Source of the DNA: CAZRWD01 sp964603785
GTDB lineage: Bacteria; Fermentibacterota; Fermentibacteria; Fermentibacterales; Fermentibacteraceae
Assembly: GCA_964603785.1 (NCBI GenBank)
Contig: CAZRWD010000001.1
Location: 248,001 to 312,000, forward strand
DNA length: 64,000 bases
Direction: 5' to 3'
Every line of letters starts with the position of its first letter. Positions within the stretch are counted from its first letter, which is position 1. The translations under genes and the position numbers were made by a program. The notes under the pieces were generated by a model, which worked only from the letters and a program-made list of their open reading frames with translations, was not told where the DNA came from and did not search any database. Positions 1 to 8,395 of the stretch are shown here, piece by piece.

Positions 1-34
1 CTCTCGACTGGTCCTCCGGTCTTCTCCACTCCGG

Positions 35-424
35 TCATCTCCCTCTCCTGTCGAGCCTCCCGAGGAAGGCCGCGATATCGACTACGACCCTCTCGTGGAC
101 GCCCTCACCCACCGTCCCACTCGAATCGGAAGCGTTCACGCTGAAAAGGAGCCTCGAACCGGTCACCCGCTCGAGCACGGCCGTGGCGGTGACCCTCTCC
201 CCGGGGGGGGTGGGGGCGGTGTGCCTGACGTCCACCCTCGTCCCCACCGTCGTCATGCCCTCCCCGAGGAAGGGCTGGACTGCCGTGAACGCGGCCCTCT
301 CCATGAGGGCTATCATCATGGGGGTGGAGAAGACGTCCAGTGCGCCCGAATCTACCGTGCTCGCCAGGTTGCCGGGGCCGACAACCGTCTCTGCGGTTCC
401 TCTCGCTCCGGGGGCTGCATCCAT
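35..424 (-). CDS. FlK-like hotdog-fold acyl-CoA thioesterase
   Basis: A 129-residue single hotdog domain resembling the fluoroacetyl-CoA thioesterase FlK family, which hydrolyses small acyl-CoA thioesters in the cytoplasm. The FlK-type segments are readable: STPMMIALMERAA near residue 34, GTRVDVRHTAPTP near residue 60 (with the family's His), and GEGVHERVVVD near the end. The ORF stays open upstream, but I start at the ATG at 424 because it has a strong ribosome site (GGGAGGAG, about 5 bases upstream). It is divergent from the MFS transporter, with 68 bases between. The native substrate is unknown; FlK homologues outside fluoroacetate producers probably act on other short acyl-CoAs. Confidence 0.75.
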   Translation of the reverse strand: MDAAPGARGTAETVVGPGNLASTVDSGALDVFSTPMMIALMERAAFTAVQPFLGEGMTTVGTRVDVRHTAPTPPGERVTATAVLERVTGSRLLFSVNASDSSGTVGEGVHERVVVDIAAFLGRLDRRGR

Positions 425-492
425 GTGGCTCCTCCCGCCGTCTGGGGAGTATAGGGCATGAATACCGGCGGGGCCATCAAGGGGGCGCTTGC

Positions 493-1746
493 ATGCAGGC
501 CTCTCCCGAGGCATTCTCGGGGATGACTGGAAGGGCGGGTGAACCGGGGGGCGGGGCGCCGGGCCGCATGGGCGGCACGATGGCGCGCCTCCTCGTAGGC
601 GTCGCGATCATAGCCGGCGCGAACAACGTCTTCACCGCCATCATGCCGGACTTCCTGCACAACGTGCTGCGTGTCGGGGGCGAGGTCCGCGGGGCGCTGG
701 AGACGCCGAGGGAGCTTCCCGGCTTCCTGCAGGTGGTGCTGGTCGGCCTCGTGGCGGGAATGCCCAAGGGCAGGTCGGTCTCGATCTGCTTCGCCGCCGG
801 CGTGGTGAGCTTCGTCGTCCTCGCCTTCGCCGGCTCCTCCTTCGCGGTCTTCATCTCGGCGATGATACTCTGGTCGACCGGCATGCACCTCTACGTGCCC
901 CTCCGCGACGCACTGGCCATGGAGGTAGGGGGCGACCGCAGGAGGGGATGGGTCCTCGGGACCGTGGGTGCGTGGCGATCGGCGGGCCTCATGATCGGCA
1001 CCGCCATGGTCTGGCTTCTGATGAGGGCTGCCGGGACGGGCTACCAGCCGGCCTATCTCGCCACGGCGGCCCTCCTCCTGGCCGGCACCGCGATCTCCCT
1101 GACGATACCGAGGGTCGACGGCGACCGTCCCGCGGGTGCCGGCAGGATGGGCCTGAGGGAGAGGTTCGTCCTGAGGCGCGGATACTGGCTGTACTACGTG
1201 CTCGCGGTGCTGTTCGGCGCGAGGAAGCAGATATTCCTGACCTTCGCCCCCTGGCTCCTGGTCAGCAGGTTCGGCCAGAGGGCGCCGGACCTGGCCCTGG
1301 CGATGGGTGCGGCCGCGCTCCTGGGCCTCTTCTCGAAGCCGCTCTTCGGGAACCTCATCGACAGGCACGGCGAGCGGACCGTGCTCACGGCCGAGTCCTC
1401 CCTGGTCTTCCTGCTCTGCCTGGGCTATGCCTTCGCCCCGTCGCTCCTGGCCAGGGGGGCCGCCCTCGCGGTGCTGTATGCGCTGTACGTACTGGACGAG
1501 CTGCTGTTCTCGCTGAGCATGGCCAGGACGACCTACCTGACGAGGATCGCCGGATGTCCGGCGGACATAGTGCCCACCCTGGGCCTCGGGGGCACTCTGG
1601 ATCACGCCGTCTCGATGCTCGTCCCGGTCGGTGCGGGACTGCTCTGGGTGTTCGCCGGGCCGTGGTCCGTGTTCGTCCTCGCGGCTCTGGTGGCGCTGGC
1701 CAACCTCTACTTCGTCAGGATGATGCAGCCTCACTCCTGCGGATAG
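493..1746 (+). CDS. MFS transporter
   Basis: A 417-residue polytopic membrane protein with about twelve hydrophobic segments, consistent with a Major Facilitator Superfamily permease. The N-terminal ~30 residues are hydrophilic and the first membrane helix begins at MARLLVGVAIIAGANN. A charged cytoplasmic loop (near residues 215-235, GRMGLRERFVLRRG) separates the two halves, and GLFSKPLFGNLIDRHGER looks like the loop motif after the second-half helices. I chose the ATG at 493, preceded by a weak AAGGGGG; ATGs at 523 and 568 remain possible. The gene is followed by a strong hairpin. Nothing in the sequence gives the substrate. Confidence 0.75.
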   Translation: MQASPEAFSGMTGRAGEPGGGAPGRMGGTMARLLVGVAIIAGANNVFTAIMPDFLHNVLRVGGEVRGALETPRELPGFLQVVLVGLVAGMPKGRSVSICFAAGVVSFVVLAFAGSSFAVFISAMILWSTGMHLYVPLRDALAMEVGGDRRRGWVLGTVGAWRSAGLMIGTAMVWLLMRAAGTGYQPAYLATAALLLAGTAISLTIPRVDGDRPAGAGRMGLRERFVLRRGYWLYYVLAVLFGARKQIFLTFAPWLLVSRFGQRAPDLALAMGAAALLGLFSKPLFGNLIDRHGERTVLTAESSLVFLLCLGYAFAPSLLARGAALAVLYALYVLDELLFSLSMARTTYLTRIAGCPADIVPTLGLGGTLDHAVSMLVPVGAGLLWVFAGPWSVFVLAALVALANLYFVRMMQPHSCG

Positions 1747-1750
1747 GAAA

Positions 1751-1774
1751 GGGCCCCCGCCTTCGCGGGGGCCC
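1751..1774. terminator. Bidirectional terminator-like hairpin
   Basis: A perfect 10-bp GC stem (GGGCCCCCGC / GCGGGGGCCC) with a CTTC tetraloop lies between the convergent MFS and lipoprotein genes. There is no T-tract on either side, as with most hairpins in this GC-rich window. Confidence 0.7.
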
Positions 1775-1796
1775 CCCGACCGCCGCTGGTGCGGTC

Positions 1797-2684
1797 CTAG
1801 TCCATCTGGTCGATGGTAACGCTCCAGACGAAGCCCTCGGGACCGATCTCCTGCTGCCAGAGGGTGTAGGTGTCTCCATCCACATCCTCGGCCTGCATGT
1901 CCCAGGTGCCCGTGGTGATCTCGACGGTGAAGCTCTCTCCGGGGGAGAGGATCTCGGAGCCGAGGCGGTCGTCGCCCCAGGGCTCGTCCGACCTGTCGAT
2001 GTAGAGGTAGTAGATGTCCCAGCTGCCGAGGTCGTTCCTGACGGTCACCGTGGTGGCCTGCTCGGCGGGCCTTGCCTCGTCGATGTCGGCGTCCGTGACC
2101 GGGAGGGTGACGGCGGCATCGGCAACCGTCACGCCCTCGAAGGTGTAGCTGAAGTCGGTGTCGTCCCAGACCTGGACGTCGTAGGTGCCGGGCTCCATCC
2201 AGACGGTGATGGTCTCGCCCGGGAAGATGATGTTGGAGCCCATGTACTCGGTGGTGGGCTCGGTGCCGGTGGGGTCGATGTAGAGGTACCAGAAGTCATA
2301 CTCGCTGAGGTTGTTGGTGATGTTGAGCGGGTAGTGGCCCGTGCCGACGTGGACGTGCTCCCAGTTGAGGTCGTCGAGGGAGACGGTGGCGGTGTAGCCC
2401 TCGGCCGGGACGGTGACGTTCTCGTAGTAGTAGCTGTCGCCGTCCTCGTCGAGCACGAGGATGTTGTAGGCGCCCGGGAGCACCTGGAAGACTGCGCTCT
2501 GGCCGGGGGCGAGGTCTGCGGCCTGGAGGTCCTCGCCGCGGGAGGCCTGGGTGGTGGGGAAGATGTAGACCGCGGAGATGTCATAGTCCCCGAGGTCGTT
2601 CATGACCGTCACCGGAACGTTCTTGGCGCATCCGGCGACGAGGATGAGCATGGCTGACGCGACGAGCAGCAGGGTCTTTCTCAT
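1797..2684 (-). CDS. Secreted lipoprotein with three copies of a ~75-residue beta-rich module
   Basis: A 295-residue lipoprotein: signal peptide MRKTLLLVASAMLILVAG followed by the lipobox Cys (LVAGC). The mature part is three tandem modules (about residues 22-105, 113-190 and 210-295). Each carries a core of the type NDLGSWDIYYLYID, then LGSEILSPGESFTVEI, then GTWDMQAEDVDGDTY. The module is acidic and aromatic and resembles small beta-sandwich extracellular domains of unknown function. The ATG at 2684 is preferred over that at 2687 because GGAGG sits 4 bases upstream of it. The next gene on the same strand ends with one more copy of the module. Function unknown; probably an exposed envelope lipoprotein. 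Confidence 0.75.
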   Translation of the reverse strand: MRKTLLLVASAMLILVAGCAKNVPVTVMNDLGDYDISAVYIFPTTQASRGEDLQAADLAPGQSAVFQVLPGAYNILVLDEDGDSYYYENVTVPAEGYTATVSLDDLNWEHVHVGTGHYPLNITNNLSEYDFWYLYIDPTGTEPTTEYMGSNIIFPGETITVWMEPGTYDVQVWDDTDFSYTFEGVTVADAAVTLPVTDADIDEARPAEQATTVTVRNDLGSWDIYYLYIDRSDEPWGDDRLGSEILSPGESFTVEITTGTWDMQAEDVDGDTYTLWQQEIGPEGFVWSVTIDQMD

Positions 2685-2805
2685 CATCCCTCCATCATGG
2701 AATGGAACACATGCGACGGAACAACTGCATGACTGCTACCAGGCTTTCGCCGGGCTCTATCATCGCCTTCCGGGAGCCGGCTGTCCAGTTCGCCCCCGGA
2801 CGGCC

Positions 2806-3699
2806 TCAGTCCATGTCCGACAGGGTGACCACCCACTCGTACCCCGGGGGGCCCACCTCCACGCCGTACCTCGAGTACGTGTCCTCGTCGACGTCCTCCA
2901 CCATGATGTCGTAGGTCCCGGGGTCGACCCAGACCGTGATGGTGTTCCCGGGCGACAGGATGTTCTCGGCTCCGATCCTGTCGTCGCCCCACGAGTCGTC
3001 CGTGGCGGGGCTCACGTAGACGTACCAGATGTCCCAGCTGCCGAGCCCGTTCTCTATCGTCACGGGGCAGCTCCCGGAACCGCTCGTCAGGTCGATGCCC
3101 CCGTTCAGCTCGGTTCCGAANNNNNNNNNNNNNNNNNNNNNNNNNNNNNNNNNNNNNNNNNNNNNNNNNNNNNNNNNNNNNNNNNNNNNNNNNNNNNNNN
3201 NNNNNNNNNNNNNNNNNNNNCCGAAATCGCCCGCCAGTATGCCGTCCACGGTCATACCCGAGCCCGCGAGGCCCATGTCTATGGACTCCTTCATGAAGTC
3301 CTCGAAGTCGAGCCTCCACTCCCCGTCCTCGAGGACGAAGGTCGTGGTCTCGTCTCCTTCGTCGGTCTCCGTCGTCACGAGTGCGGTGCCGCCGGTCACG
3401 GTCACGGTCGTTATCTGTCTGGACAGGCCCGTCATGTCGGAGCCGGCCATCATCTCGGACAGGAGCTCGCGGCCGTTCGAGCCCATGTCGAGGCCGGCGC
3501 CGTCCAGGGCTACCGCGAAGTCGTCGAGGAAGCGCCTGGTGTTGGAGCTCATCATGTCGAACACGGCGAAGTAGTTGCCCGATTCGAAACCGTCCACCAG
3601 GTCGTTGTACGCCCGCCTGACCGCGGTCTCCTCGGGGGAGTAGCCGCAGGCGCCGAGGAGCAGCGCCAGGCCGGCGAATAGCACGAAGACACCCCTCAC
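2806..3699 (-). CDS. Lipoprotein with C-terminal repeat module, interrupted by an assembly gap
   Basis: The GTG start at 3699 has GGGAG 6 bases upstream. Signal peptide and lipobox (ALLLGAC) are followed by a ~140-residue domain resembling averagely sized NTF2-like/Lumazine-type accessory folds only in general form (a predicted helix with YNDLVDGFESGNYFAVFDMM, then strands ending in DGEWRLDFEDF). After the gap comes one copy of the module found three times in the neighbouring lipoprotein (GSWDIWYVYVSP, LSPGNTITVWVDPGTYDI). The 100 Ns at 3121-3220 fall between the domains, and both flanks are in the same frame. A consensus promoter lies upstream at 3744-3772. Function unknown. Confidence 0.65.
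   Translation of the reverse strand: MRGVFVLFAGLALLLGACGYSPEETAVRRAYNDLVDGFESGNYFAVFDMMSSNTRRFLDDFAVALDGAGLDMGSNGRELLSEMMAGSDMTGLSRQITTVTVTGGTALVTTETDEGDETTTFVLEDGEWRLDFEDFMKESIDMGLAGSGMTVDGILAGDFXXXXXXXXXXXXXXXXXXXXXXXXXXXXXXXXXXFGTELNGGIDLTSGSGSCPVTIENGLGSWDIWYVYVSPATDDSWGDDRIGAENILSPGNTITVWVDPGTYDIMVEDVDEDTYSRYGVEVGPPGYEWVVTLSDMD
3121..3220. other. Assembly gap (100 N)
   Basis: Exactly 100 Ns, the usual placeholder for a gap of unknown size. The base strings on either side both contain CCGAA (last five bases before and first five after). If those five bases are one overlap, the lipoprotein reads straight through in frame as ...GDFGTEL.... Confidence 0.95.
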
Positions 3700-3743
3700 A
3701 CCGATCTCCCTTCTGTTCGGGACTGCACCGGACCAGCGCGGTT

Positions 3744-3772
3744 AGCGTACTCAGGAGAGGCGGTGCTGTCAA
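3744..3772 (-). promoter_or_regulatory. Sigma-70 promoter for the lipoprotein at 2806-3699
   Basis: On the minus strand: TTGACA (3772-3767), a 17-base spacer and TACGCT (3749-3744). A perfect -35 with a TAnnnT -10 at the standard spacing, 45 bases before the GTG start. Confidence 0.7.
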
Positions 3773-3801
3773 CGGAGGGGCGGTTCCGCCGCGATCCGCA
3801 G

Positions 3802-3829
3802 TTGTCCCCGGCGCGGGTGTTGTTATCTT
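3802..3829 (+). promoter_or_regulatory. Sigma-70-like promoter for the diguanylate cyclase operon
   Basis: TTGTCC (3802-3807), 16-base spacer, TATCTT (3824-3829) followed by CGA. It ends 26 bases before the ATG and shares the TAnnTT-CG pattern with other promoters in the window. Confidence 0.5.
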
Positions 3830-3855
3830 CGAGCCTGACGACACCGGGAGATGTC

Positions 3856-4770
3856 ATGGACAAGGGTTGCGACCTGAGGTTTCCACGGGACGTCGAACTG
3901 GACCCCGTGACCTCGCTGCCCCCCAGGAAGTGCTTCGACGCCGACCTGCCGAGGCTGCTCGGCCTGCTCGGAAGGGAGAGGCTGCCCCTCTGCGCCCTCA
4001 TGATCGACATCGACCACTTCAAGAAGTTCAACGACATGTGGGGGCACGGGGTGGGGGACAGGGTCCTGGGACACGTCGCCGGGATCATCAGGAGCGGGGT
4101 GCGATACAGGGGCGAGGCCTACAGGTACGGAGGCGAGGAGATCACGGTGATGCTGCCCAACTCCTCGCGGGAGGAGGGGCTGGTGACGGCGAACCGCCTC
4201 GTGGCGGCAGTCGGGGGCTCCATCCTCACTCTCGAACCGGGCGATCCCGACTACCCCCGCGGGGTCGTGCCCGCCGACAGCGGTGCGGTCGACCTCTCGG
4301 TGACCATATCCGTGGGGGTCAGCAGCACCTGCGACATACCCGGATCGGACCTCATCGTGATGGCCGACAGGGCCCTCTACGAGGCGAAGGACTCCGGCAG
4401 GAACAGGGCCGTCGAGTACACCCCGCGCCTGGCCGCGGAGACCAGGCTGGTCACGGTCGATGTTCGCGTCCGCAAGGAGATAGCGGTTTCGGAGAACAAC
4501 CAGGTCTACATAAGGAAGTGGTTCCCGCTGACCGACGCCACATGCATCGAGGCGCGCGCCATGAGGGTCGAGGACACCAACAACGACATCAAGGTGGGCA
4601 TCGCCGCCCCCCAGGGGGGCCTCATCGACAAGGAGATCCCCGGGAGGGTCCACAACATCGAGAAGAGGGAGGAGCAGACCTTCTTCGAACTGGCCGTCAA
4701 GGGCGAGGCGTTCGAGGTCATGGTCAAGCACGCCACCTCCTGGAAGGCCTCCCAGGAACCGTCGGCTTGA
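3856..4770 (+). CDS. Diguanylate cyclase (GGDEF) with an unusual C-terminal domain
   Basis: A soluble 304-residue protein. Residues ~15-195 form a GGDEF domain that would make cyclic di-GMP from two GTP: DPVTSLPPR at the start, metal-site strand MIDIDHFKKFND (49-60) and active-site loop YGGEE (91-95). The final F of GGEEF is Ile. No RxxD inhibitory site is visible just upstream of the loop. There is no sensor domain before GGDEF. The ~100 residues after it contain KVGIAAPQGGLIDKEIP, which resembles the core strand of CsrA (VRIGV.AP....V.REE); this likeness is by eye only. The ATG at 3856 has GGGAG 5 bases upstream. First gene of an overlapping operon. Confidence 0.85.
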   Translation: MDKGCDLRFPRDVELDPVTSLPPRKCFDADLPRLLGLLGRERLPLCALMIDIDHFKKFNDMWGHGVGDRVLGHVAGIIRSGVRYRGEAYRYGGEEITVMLPNSSREEGLVTANRLVAAVGGSILTLEPGDPDYPRGVVPADSGAVDLSVTISVGVSSTCDIPGSDLIVMADRALYEAKDSGRNRAVEYTPRLAAETRLVTVDVRVRKEIAVSENNQVYIRKWFPLTDATCIEARAMRVEDTNNDIKVGIAAPQGGLIDKEIPGRVHNIEKREEQTFFELAVKGEAFEVMVKHATSWKASQEPSA

Positions 4771-6239
4771 AGACGCTCTGCTGCTCGTCGGTCTGGACCG
4801 GGGGGGAGTCGCCCCCCCTTGGCCCGTCGCGGATCATCATCGACGGGGACAGGATAGAGGCCATACTGCCCGCTGCTCGGCAGGCCCCCGGGCTGCACGT
4901 AATCCCCGCCTTCGTGGACGCCCACTGCCACTTCCTCTGGATGGGCCTCGCCGAGGCCTCGCTCGACCTGTCCGGGTGCCGCGGGAAGTCGGACATCCTC
5001 GACGCCCTGGCCTCGGCTGGGGTGAAGGACGGCATCACGAGGGGCGAGGGGTGGGACGAGAGCCTCTGGCCGGACCCCAGCCTGCCCGGTCTGGAGGAGA
5101 TCGATGCGGCGGCGGGAGGCAATCCCGTCTTCCTCAGGAGGATCTGCGGACATGCGGCGCTCGTCAGCACTGCGATGCTCCGACTCCTGGCCGGGCGCTG
5201 CGGACGGCTCGACCCGCCCCCGGACGGCCCTCTGGTGAGGGAGGACCCCGTGCTCAGGTCGTTCGACCTGTTCCCCCCTTCGGAGCGCGAGCTGGACGAC
5301 GCGAAGGCGGCGGCCGAGGCGAAGGCCCTCTCGATGGGCGTGACCGCCCTGTCCAGCACCGAGTCCTCCATCCATGCGATGCGACTCCTGGAGGACGGCC
5401 CGGCCCGGATCGGAATGACGATAAGCGTGTTCGAGGGCGGCCGGGGGGCGGTGTCGGGTCCGGCATCCCGCGGAAGGGTCTCCATCACCGGCAGGAAGAT
5501 GTTCCTGGACGGCGCCTTCGGCGCCAGGACCGCGGCCGTCGCCGGAGCCTTCAGGGACGGTTCCAGTGGAATGCTGCTGCATGACGACGAGACCCTGGAG
5601 AGGATGATCTCGGACGCCTGGAGGGCGGGGCTGAGGCCTGTCGTCCACGCCATCGGGGGCCGGGCGCTCGGGCAGCTCGATCGCGTCGGCGGGCGGTGCC
5701 GCGCGAAGGATCCACGGGGGTCCCATGCCGGGATAAGGGTCGAGCACGCCGAGGAGCTGCTCGCGGTCTGGCCCGGGGGCTGGACGCCGGGGTTCCACTT
5801 CTTCTCCATGCAGCCGAACTTCGTCCGGAGGTGGCAGCTCCCGGGAGGCATGTACGAGGACAGACTGCCGGCGGAGGATGCCGTGAGGCTGAATCCCTTC
5901 CGCACAGTGCTCGGGGCCGGTCTGCTCCTGGGATTCGGAAGCGACTGCATGCCGTTCGGTCCCCTCTGGGGGCTGGAGGGTGCCACCGCCCATCCGGAGG
6001 CGAGCCTCGGTCTGACCCGGGAGGAGGCTCTCAGGGCCTACACGCTCGACGCGGCCGCCGTGGCGGGCTTCGAGGATCTCGCGGTCCCGCTCGGTCCCGG
6101 CCGCCCCGCCGACCTCGCCGTCCTCTCGGCGGACCCCCTCTCGGCCCCCTGGGACGGGATCAGGGTCGTGGCCACGATAGCCGGCGGATGCCCGGCCTGG
6201 GGTGAGACGGAGGTACTCGGGAACCATGAACCATCCTGA
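4767..6239 (+). CDS. Amidohydrolase family 3 (YtcJ-like) metal-dependent hydrolase
   Basis: A 490-residue amidohydrolase-superfamily protein of the YtcJ/amidohydrolase-3 type. The metal ligands are all visible: DAHCHF (His53, His55), GRKMFLDGAFGARTA (the Lys expected to be carboxylated), VVHAIGG, RVEHAEEL and FGSDCMPFGP. The C-terminal PGRPADLAVLSADPL is the typical closing beta-sandwich. The TTG start at 4767 overlaps the upstream stop (TTGA), with AGGAA about 10 bases upstream. The substrate cannot be told; the family cleaves amide, ester or carbamate bonds. It overlaps nadC by 14 bases. Confidence 0.8.
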   Translation: MKTLCCSSVWTGGESPPLGPSRIIIDGDRIEAILPAARQAPGLHVIPAFVDAHCHFLWMGLAEASLDLSGCRGKSDILDALASAGVKDGITRGEGWDESLWPDPSLPGLEEIDAAAGGNPVFLRRICGHAALVSTAMLRLLAGRCGRLDPPPDGPLVREDPVLRSFDLFPPSERELDDAKAAAEAKALSMGVTALSSTESSIHAMRLLEDGPARIGMTISVFEGGRGAVSGPASRGRVSITGRKMFLDGAFGARTAAVAGAFRDGSSGMLLHDDETLERMISDAWRAGLRPVVHAIGGRALGQLDRVGGRCRAKDPRGSHAGIRVEHAEELLAVWPGGWTPGFHFFSMQPNFVRRWQLPGGMYEDRLPAEDAVRLNPFRTVLGAGLLLGFGSDCMPFGPLWGLEGATAHPEASLGLTREEALRAYTLDAAAVAGFEDLAVPLGPGRPADLAVLSADPLSAPWDGIRVVATIAGGCPAWGETEVLGNHEPS

Positions 6240-7086
6240 CTGGTCGGATTTCGAATCCGTCGCCCTCGACACCGCCCTGCGGGGCCTGGCCGAGGACGGG
6301 GCGTCACGGGACGCCGCGACGGATTCGCTGGGGGAGCAGGCCATGTCGCCGCGGAAGGCCCTGGCGGTGTCCAGGTCCCGGCTCGTCCTCTGCGGGTGGA
6401 GGTTCGTGGAGATCGTCTACGGACTCCTGGGAGGCGTCGAGGTGGAAAGGGCGGTCGGGGACGGGACGGTGGTCCCGCCCGGCACCGTCCTGGGTTCCGT
6501 CAGAGGGCCCGGAGGCGTGCTCCTCAGAGGTGAGAGGCTGGCCCTGAACGTCCTGGCGCGCCTCAGCGGGATAGCCACGGCGACACGGGTCGCCGTCGAT
6601 GCCGTGGCCGGAACCGGCACCGAGATCCTCGACACCAGGAAGACGACCCCGGGGATGCGCGCCCTGGAACGGTACGCCGTCCGCTGCGGGGGAGGCGTGA
6701 ACCATCGCTTCGACCTGGTGGAGATGGCGATGTTCAAGGACAATCACAGGATGGCCGCAGGGGGCGCTGCGGCCCTCGCACCGGCGGTCGCCCGCGCGAG
6801 GCTCCTCGGAGTGCCCGTCGAGATCGAGGTCGACTGCATGGAGCAGCTTGAAGCAGTCCTTCCCCTCTCGCCCGACAGGATACTGCTCGACAACATGGAT
6901 CCCGCCCTGGCAGGATCGGCCGTGGCGGCATGCCGGGGGAGCGGTGCCTACGTCGAGGCCTCGGGGGGCATACATGCCTCGAACGCCAGACTCTACGCCG
7001 AAGCCGGGGTGGACGGCATCTCCCTCGGGTCGATCACCCATTCCGCACCGGCGTCCGACATCGCCTTCGACTGGGAGGGGACATGA
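6226..7086 (+). CDS. nadC: Nicotinate-nucleotide pyrophosphorylase (carboxylating)
   Basis: A 286-residue quinolinate phosphoribosyltransferase, converting quinolinate and PRPP to nicotinate mononucleotide in de novo NAD synthesis. Family landmarks: LNVLARLSGIATAT (near 102), DTRKTTPGMRALERYAVR (near 128, PRPP/quinolinate-binding Arg and Lys), GGGVNHR, MFKDNH, EIEVDCMEQLE, LDNMDP and SGGIH. Length is normal for NadC. It begins inside the end of the amidohydrolase and its stop overlaps the coaX start (ATGA). nadA and nadB are not in the window. Confidence 0.95.
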   Translation: MNHPDWSDFESVALDTALRGLAEDGASRDAATDSLGEQAMSPRKALAVSRSRLVLCGWRFVEIVYGLLGGVEVERAVGDGTVVPPGTVLGSVRGPGGVLLRGERLALNVLARLSGIATATRVAVDAVAGTGTEILDTRKTTPGMRALERYAVRCGGGVNHRFDLVEMAMFKDNHRMAAGGAAALAPAVARARLLGVPVEIEVDCMEQLEAVLPLSPDRILLDNMDPALAGSAVAACRGSGAYVEASGGIHASNARLYAEAGVDGISLGSITHSAPASDIAFDWEGT

Positions 7087-7850
7087 GAAGCCTTGCGCTG
7101 GACGTGGGGAACACCAAGACGGCCGTCGGCCTGTTCGGGGAGGACGGGCTCGTACGCAGCTGGAGGGTGACCACCAGGCACTGGACGCCCGACGAGCTAG
7201 GACTCGCCGTGCTCGCGATGCTAGACCTGGAGGGCGGGGGAAGGCCGGAGCTGGTCTCCTTCGCGACGGTCGTCCCCCAGGTCAGGCATGCGGTCCGGGG
7301 CATGTCGTCCCTCTACCTCGGCCGCGATCCCGTCGAGGTCACCTTCGAGTCCTCCGGCATCCGCACCTCCTACCCCGAGCCGGGCGAGCTCGGCGCCGAC
7401 AGGCTGGCGAACGCTGCGGCGGCGATCGGCATGGGTCTCGTCCCCGCGATCGTGGCGGACTTCGGCACCGCGACGACCTTCGACGTCATAGACGGCACGG
7501 GGTGCTACCTCGGGGGCGCCATAGCCCCCGGCATAGGGACGGCAGCCTCCGAGCTCTTCAGGAAGGCGGAGAGACTCAACCCGGTGGATCTCCAGGCGCC
7601 TGGATCCGCCCTCGGGACATCCACCGGCGACGCGGTCAGGTCCGGAGTCCTGATCGGCGCGGCCGGAGCGGCCGACAGGATCGTGGAGGCTCTGTCGCCC
7701 TTCGCCGGCCCGGATCCCGTCCTGCTCGCCACGGGCGGATGGGCACCCGGGATAGCCGGGCTCTGCAGGTCGGCCTTCAGGATAGTGCCCTTCCTCACGC
7801 TGGAGGGCATCGACCGGGTCGGACGATCAACCCCTGGAAGGGAGGCCTGA
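7083..7850 (+). CDS. coaX: Type III pantothenate kinase
   Basis: A 255-residue type III pantothenate kinase, catalysing the first step of CoA synthesis. The ASKHA-fold phosphate loop LALDVGNTKTAVGLF is at the N-terminus. Later come GELGADRLANAAAA (PEPGELGADR is typical of the family), DFGTATTFDVID and GGAIAPGIGTAASEL. Type III enzymes are insensitive to CoA feedback and use a monovalent cation. It overlaps nadC by four bases and abuts the CoaC-like gene, so CoA and NAD precursor genes are co-transcribed. Confidence 0.95.
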   Translation: MRSLALDVGNTKTAVGLFGEDGLVRSWRVTTRHWTPDELGLAVLAMLDLEGGGRPELVSFATVVPQVRHAVRGMSSLYLGRDPVEVTFESSGIRTSYPEPGELGADRLANAAAAIGMGLVPAIVADFGTATTFDVIDGTGCYLGGAIAPGIGTAASELFRKAERLNPVDLQAPGSALGTSTGDAVRSGVLIGAAGAADRIVEALSPFAGPDPVLLATGGWAPGIAGLCRSAFRIVPFLTLEGIDRVGRSTPGREA

Positions 7851-8395
7851 TGCCCGTCAGAGTGATTCTGGGGATAACCGCCAGCGCCGCGGCGTTCAAG
7901 GGGGTGGCGCTCGCCTCGCTTCTCAGGAGGCGCGGCTGCCTGGTCGACGGGATACTCACCCGGGCGGCCTGCATGCTCGTCGGCCCCCCTCAGCTGGCCT
8001 GCGTGACGGGCAGGCCGGTACACACCGACCAGTTCCCGGCCCAGCCCTCCGATCCGATACCCCACATCACCCTGAGCGAAGGGGCGGCGCTCGCGGTCGT
8101 GGCGCCCGCAACCGCCGACATCCTCGCCAGGCTGGCCTGCGGTCTCGCGGACGACCTCCTGACCGCCACGCTCCTGGCTTGCGACTGCCCGCTCGTGGTG
8201 GCTCCGGCGATGAACCCCAGGATGTGGTCGAATCCTGCCACGGTCGAGAACGCCGCCAGGCTCGCCGGCAGGGGCGTCGTGTTCGCCGGTCCGGTGACCG
8301 GGACGATGGCCTGCGGCACGACGGGCGACGGGCGGATGATGGAGCCCGAGGAGGTGCTCGGGGTCTGCGCCTCGCTCCTGGAGGGGTCCCGGTGA
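7850..8395 (+). CDS. coaC: Stand-alone flavoprotein, phosphopantothenoylcysteine decarboxylase type
   Basis: A 181-residue HFCD-fold flavoprotein matching the decarboxylase half of CoaBC, which converts phosphopantothenoylcysteine to phosphopantetheine. Seen: GITASAAAFKGVALASLLRR (flavin-binding N-terminus), HITLSEGAALAVVAPATADI, GLADDLLT, the PxMNxxMW motif PAMNPRMW, and the substrate clamp ACGTTGDGRM. There is no CoaB synthetase domain after it. The ATG at 7850 overlaps the coaX stop by one base and has GGAAGGGAGG upstream. Other HFCD flavoproteins modify peptides or prenylate flavins, but the motifs and the coaX neighbour favour CoA synthesis. Confidence 0.85.
   Translation: MPVRVILGITASAAAFKGVALASLLRRRGCLVDGILTRAACMLVGPPQLACVTGRPVHTDQFPAQPSDPIPHITLSEGAALAVVAPATADILARLACGLADDLLTATLLACDCPLVVAPAMNPRMWSNPATVENAARLAGRGVVFAGPVTGTMACGTTGDGRMMEPEEVLGVCASLLEGSR

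Noticed and set aside
352..1734. 460-codon open frame on the minus strand across the MFS gene
   Set aside because: It is a composition shadow of the transporter: His/Gly/Arg-rich, no family motif, and the opposite strand has clear membrane helices. The same holds for many long antisense frames over dnaK, mutS2, dnaG and kbl.
3867..4766. Reading the amidohydrolase as a much longer fusion starting at 3867
   Set aside because: The upstream 300 codons are an out-of-frame shadow of the diguanylate cyclase; the TTG at 4767 fits the family N-terminus.
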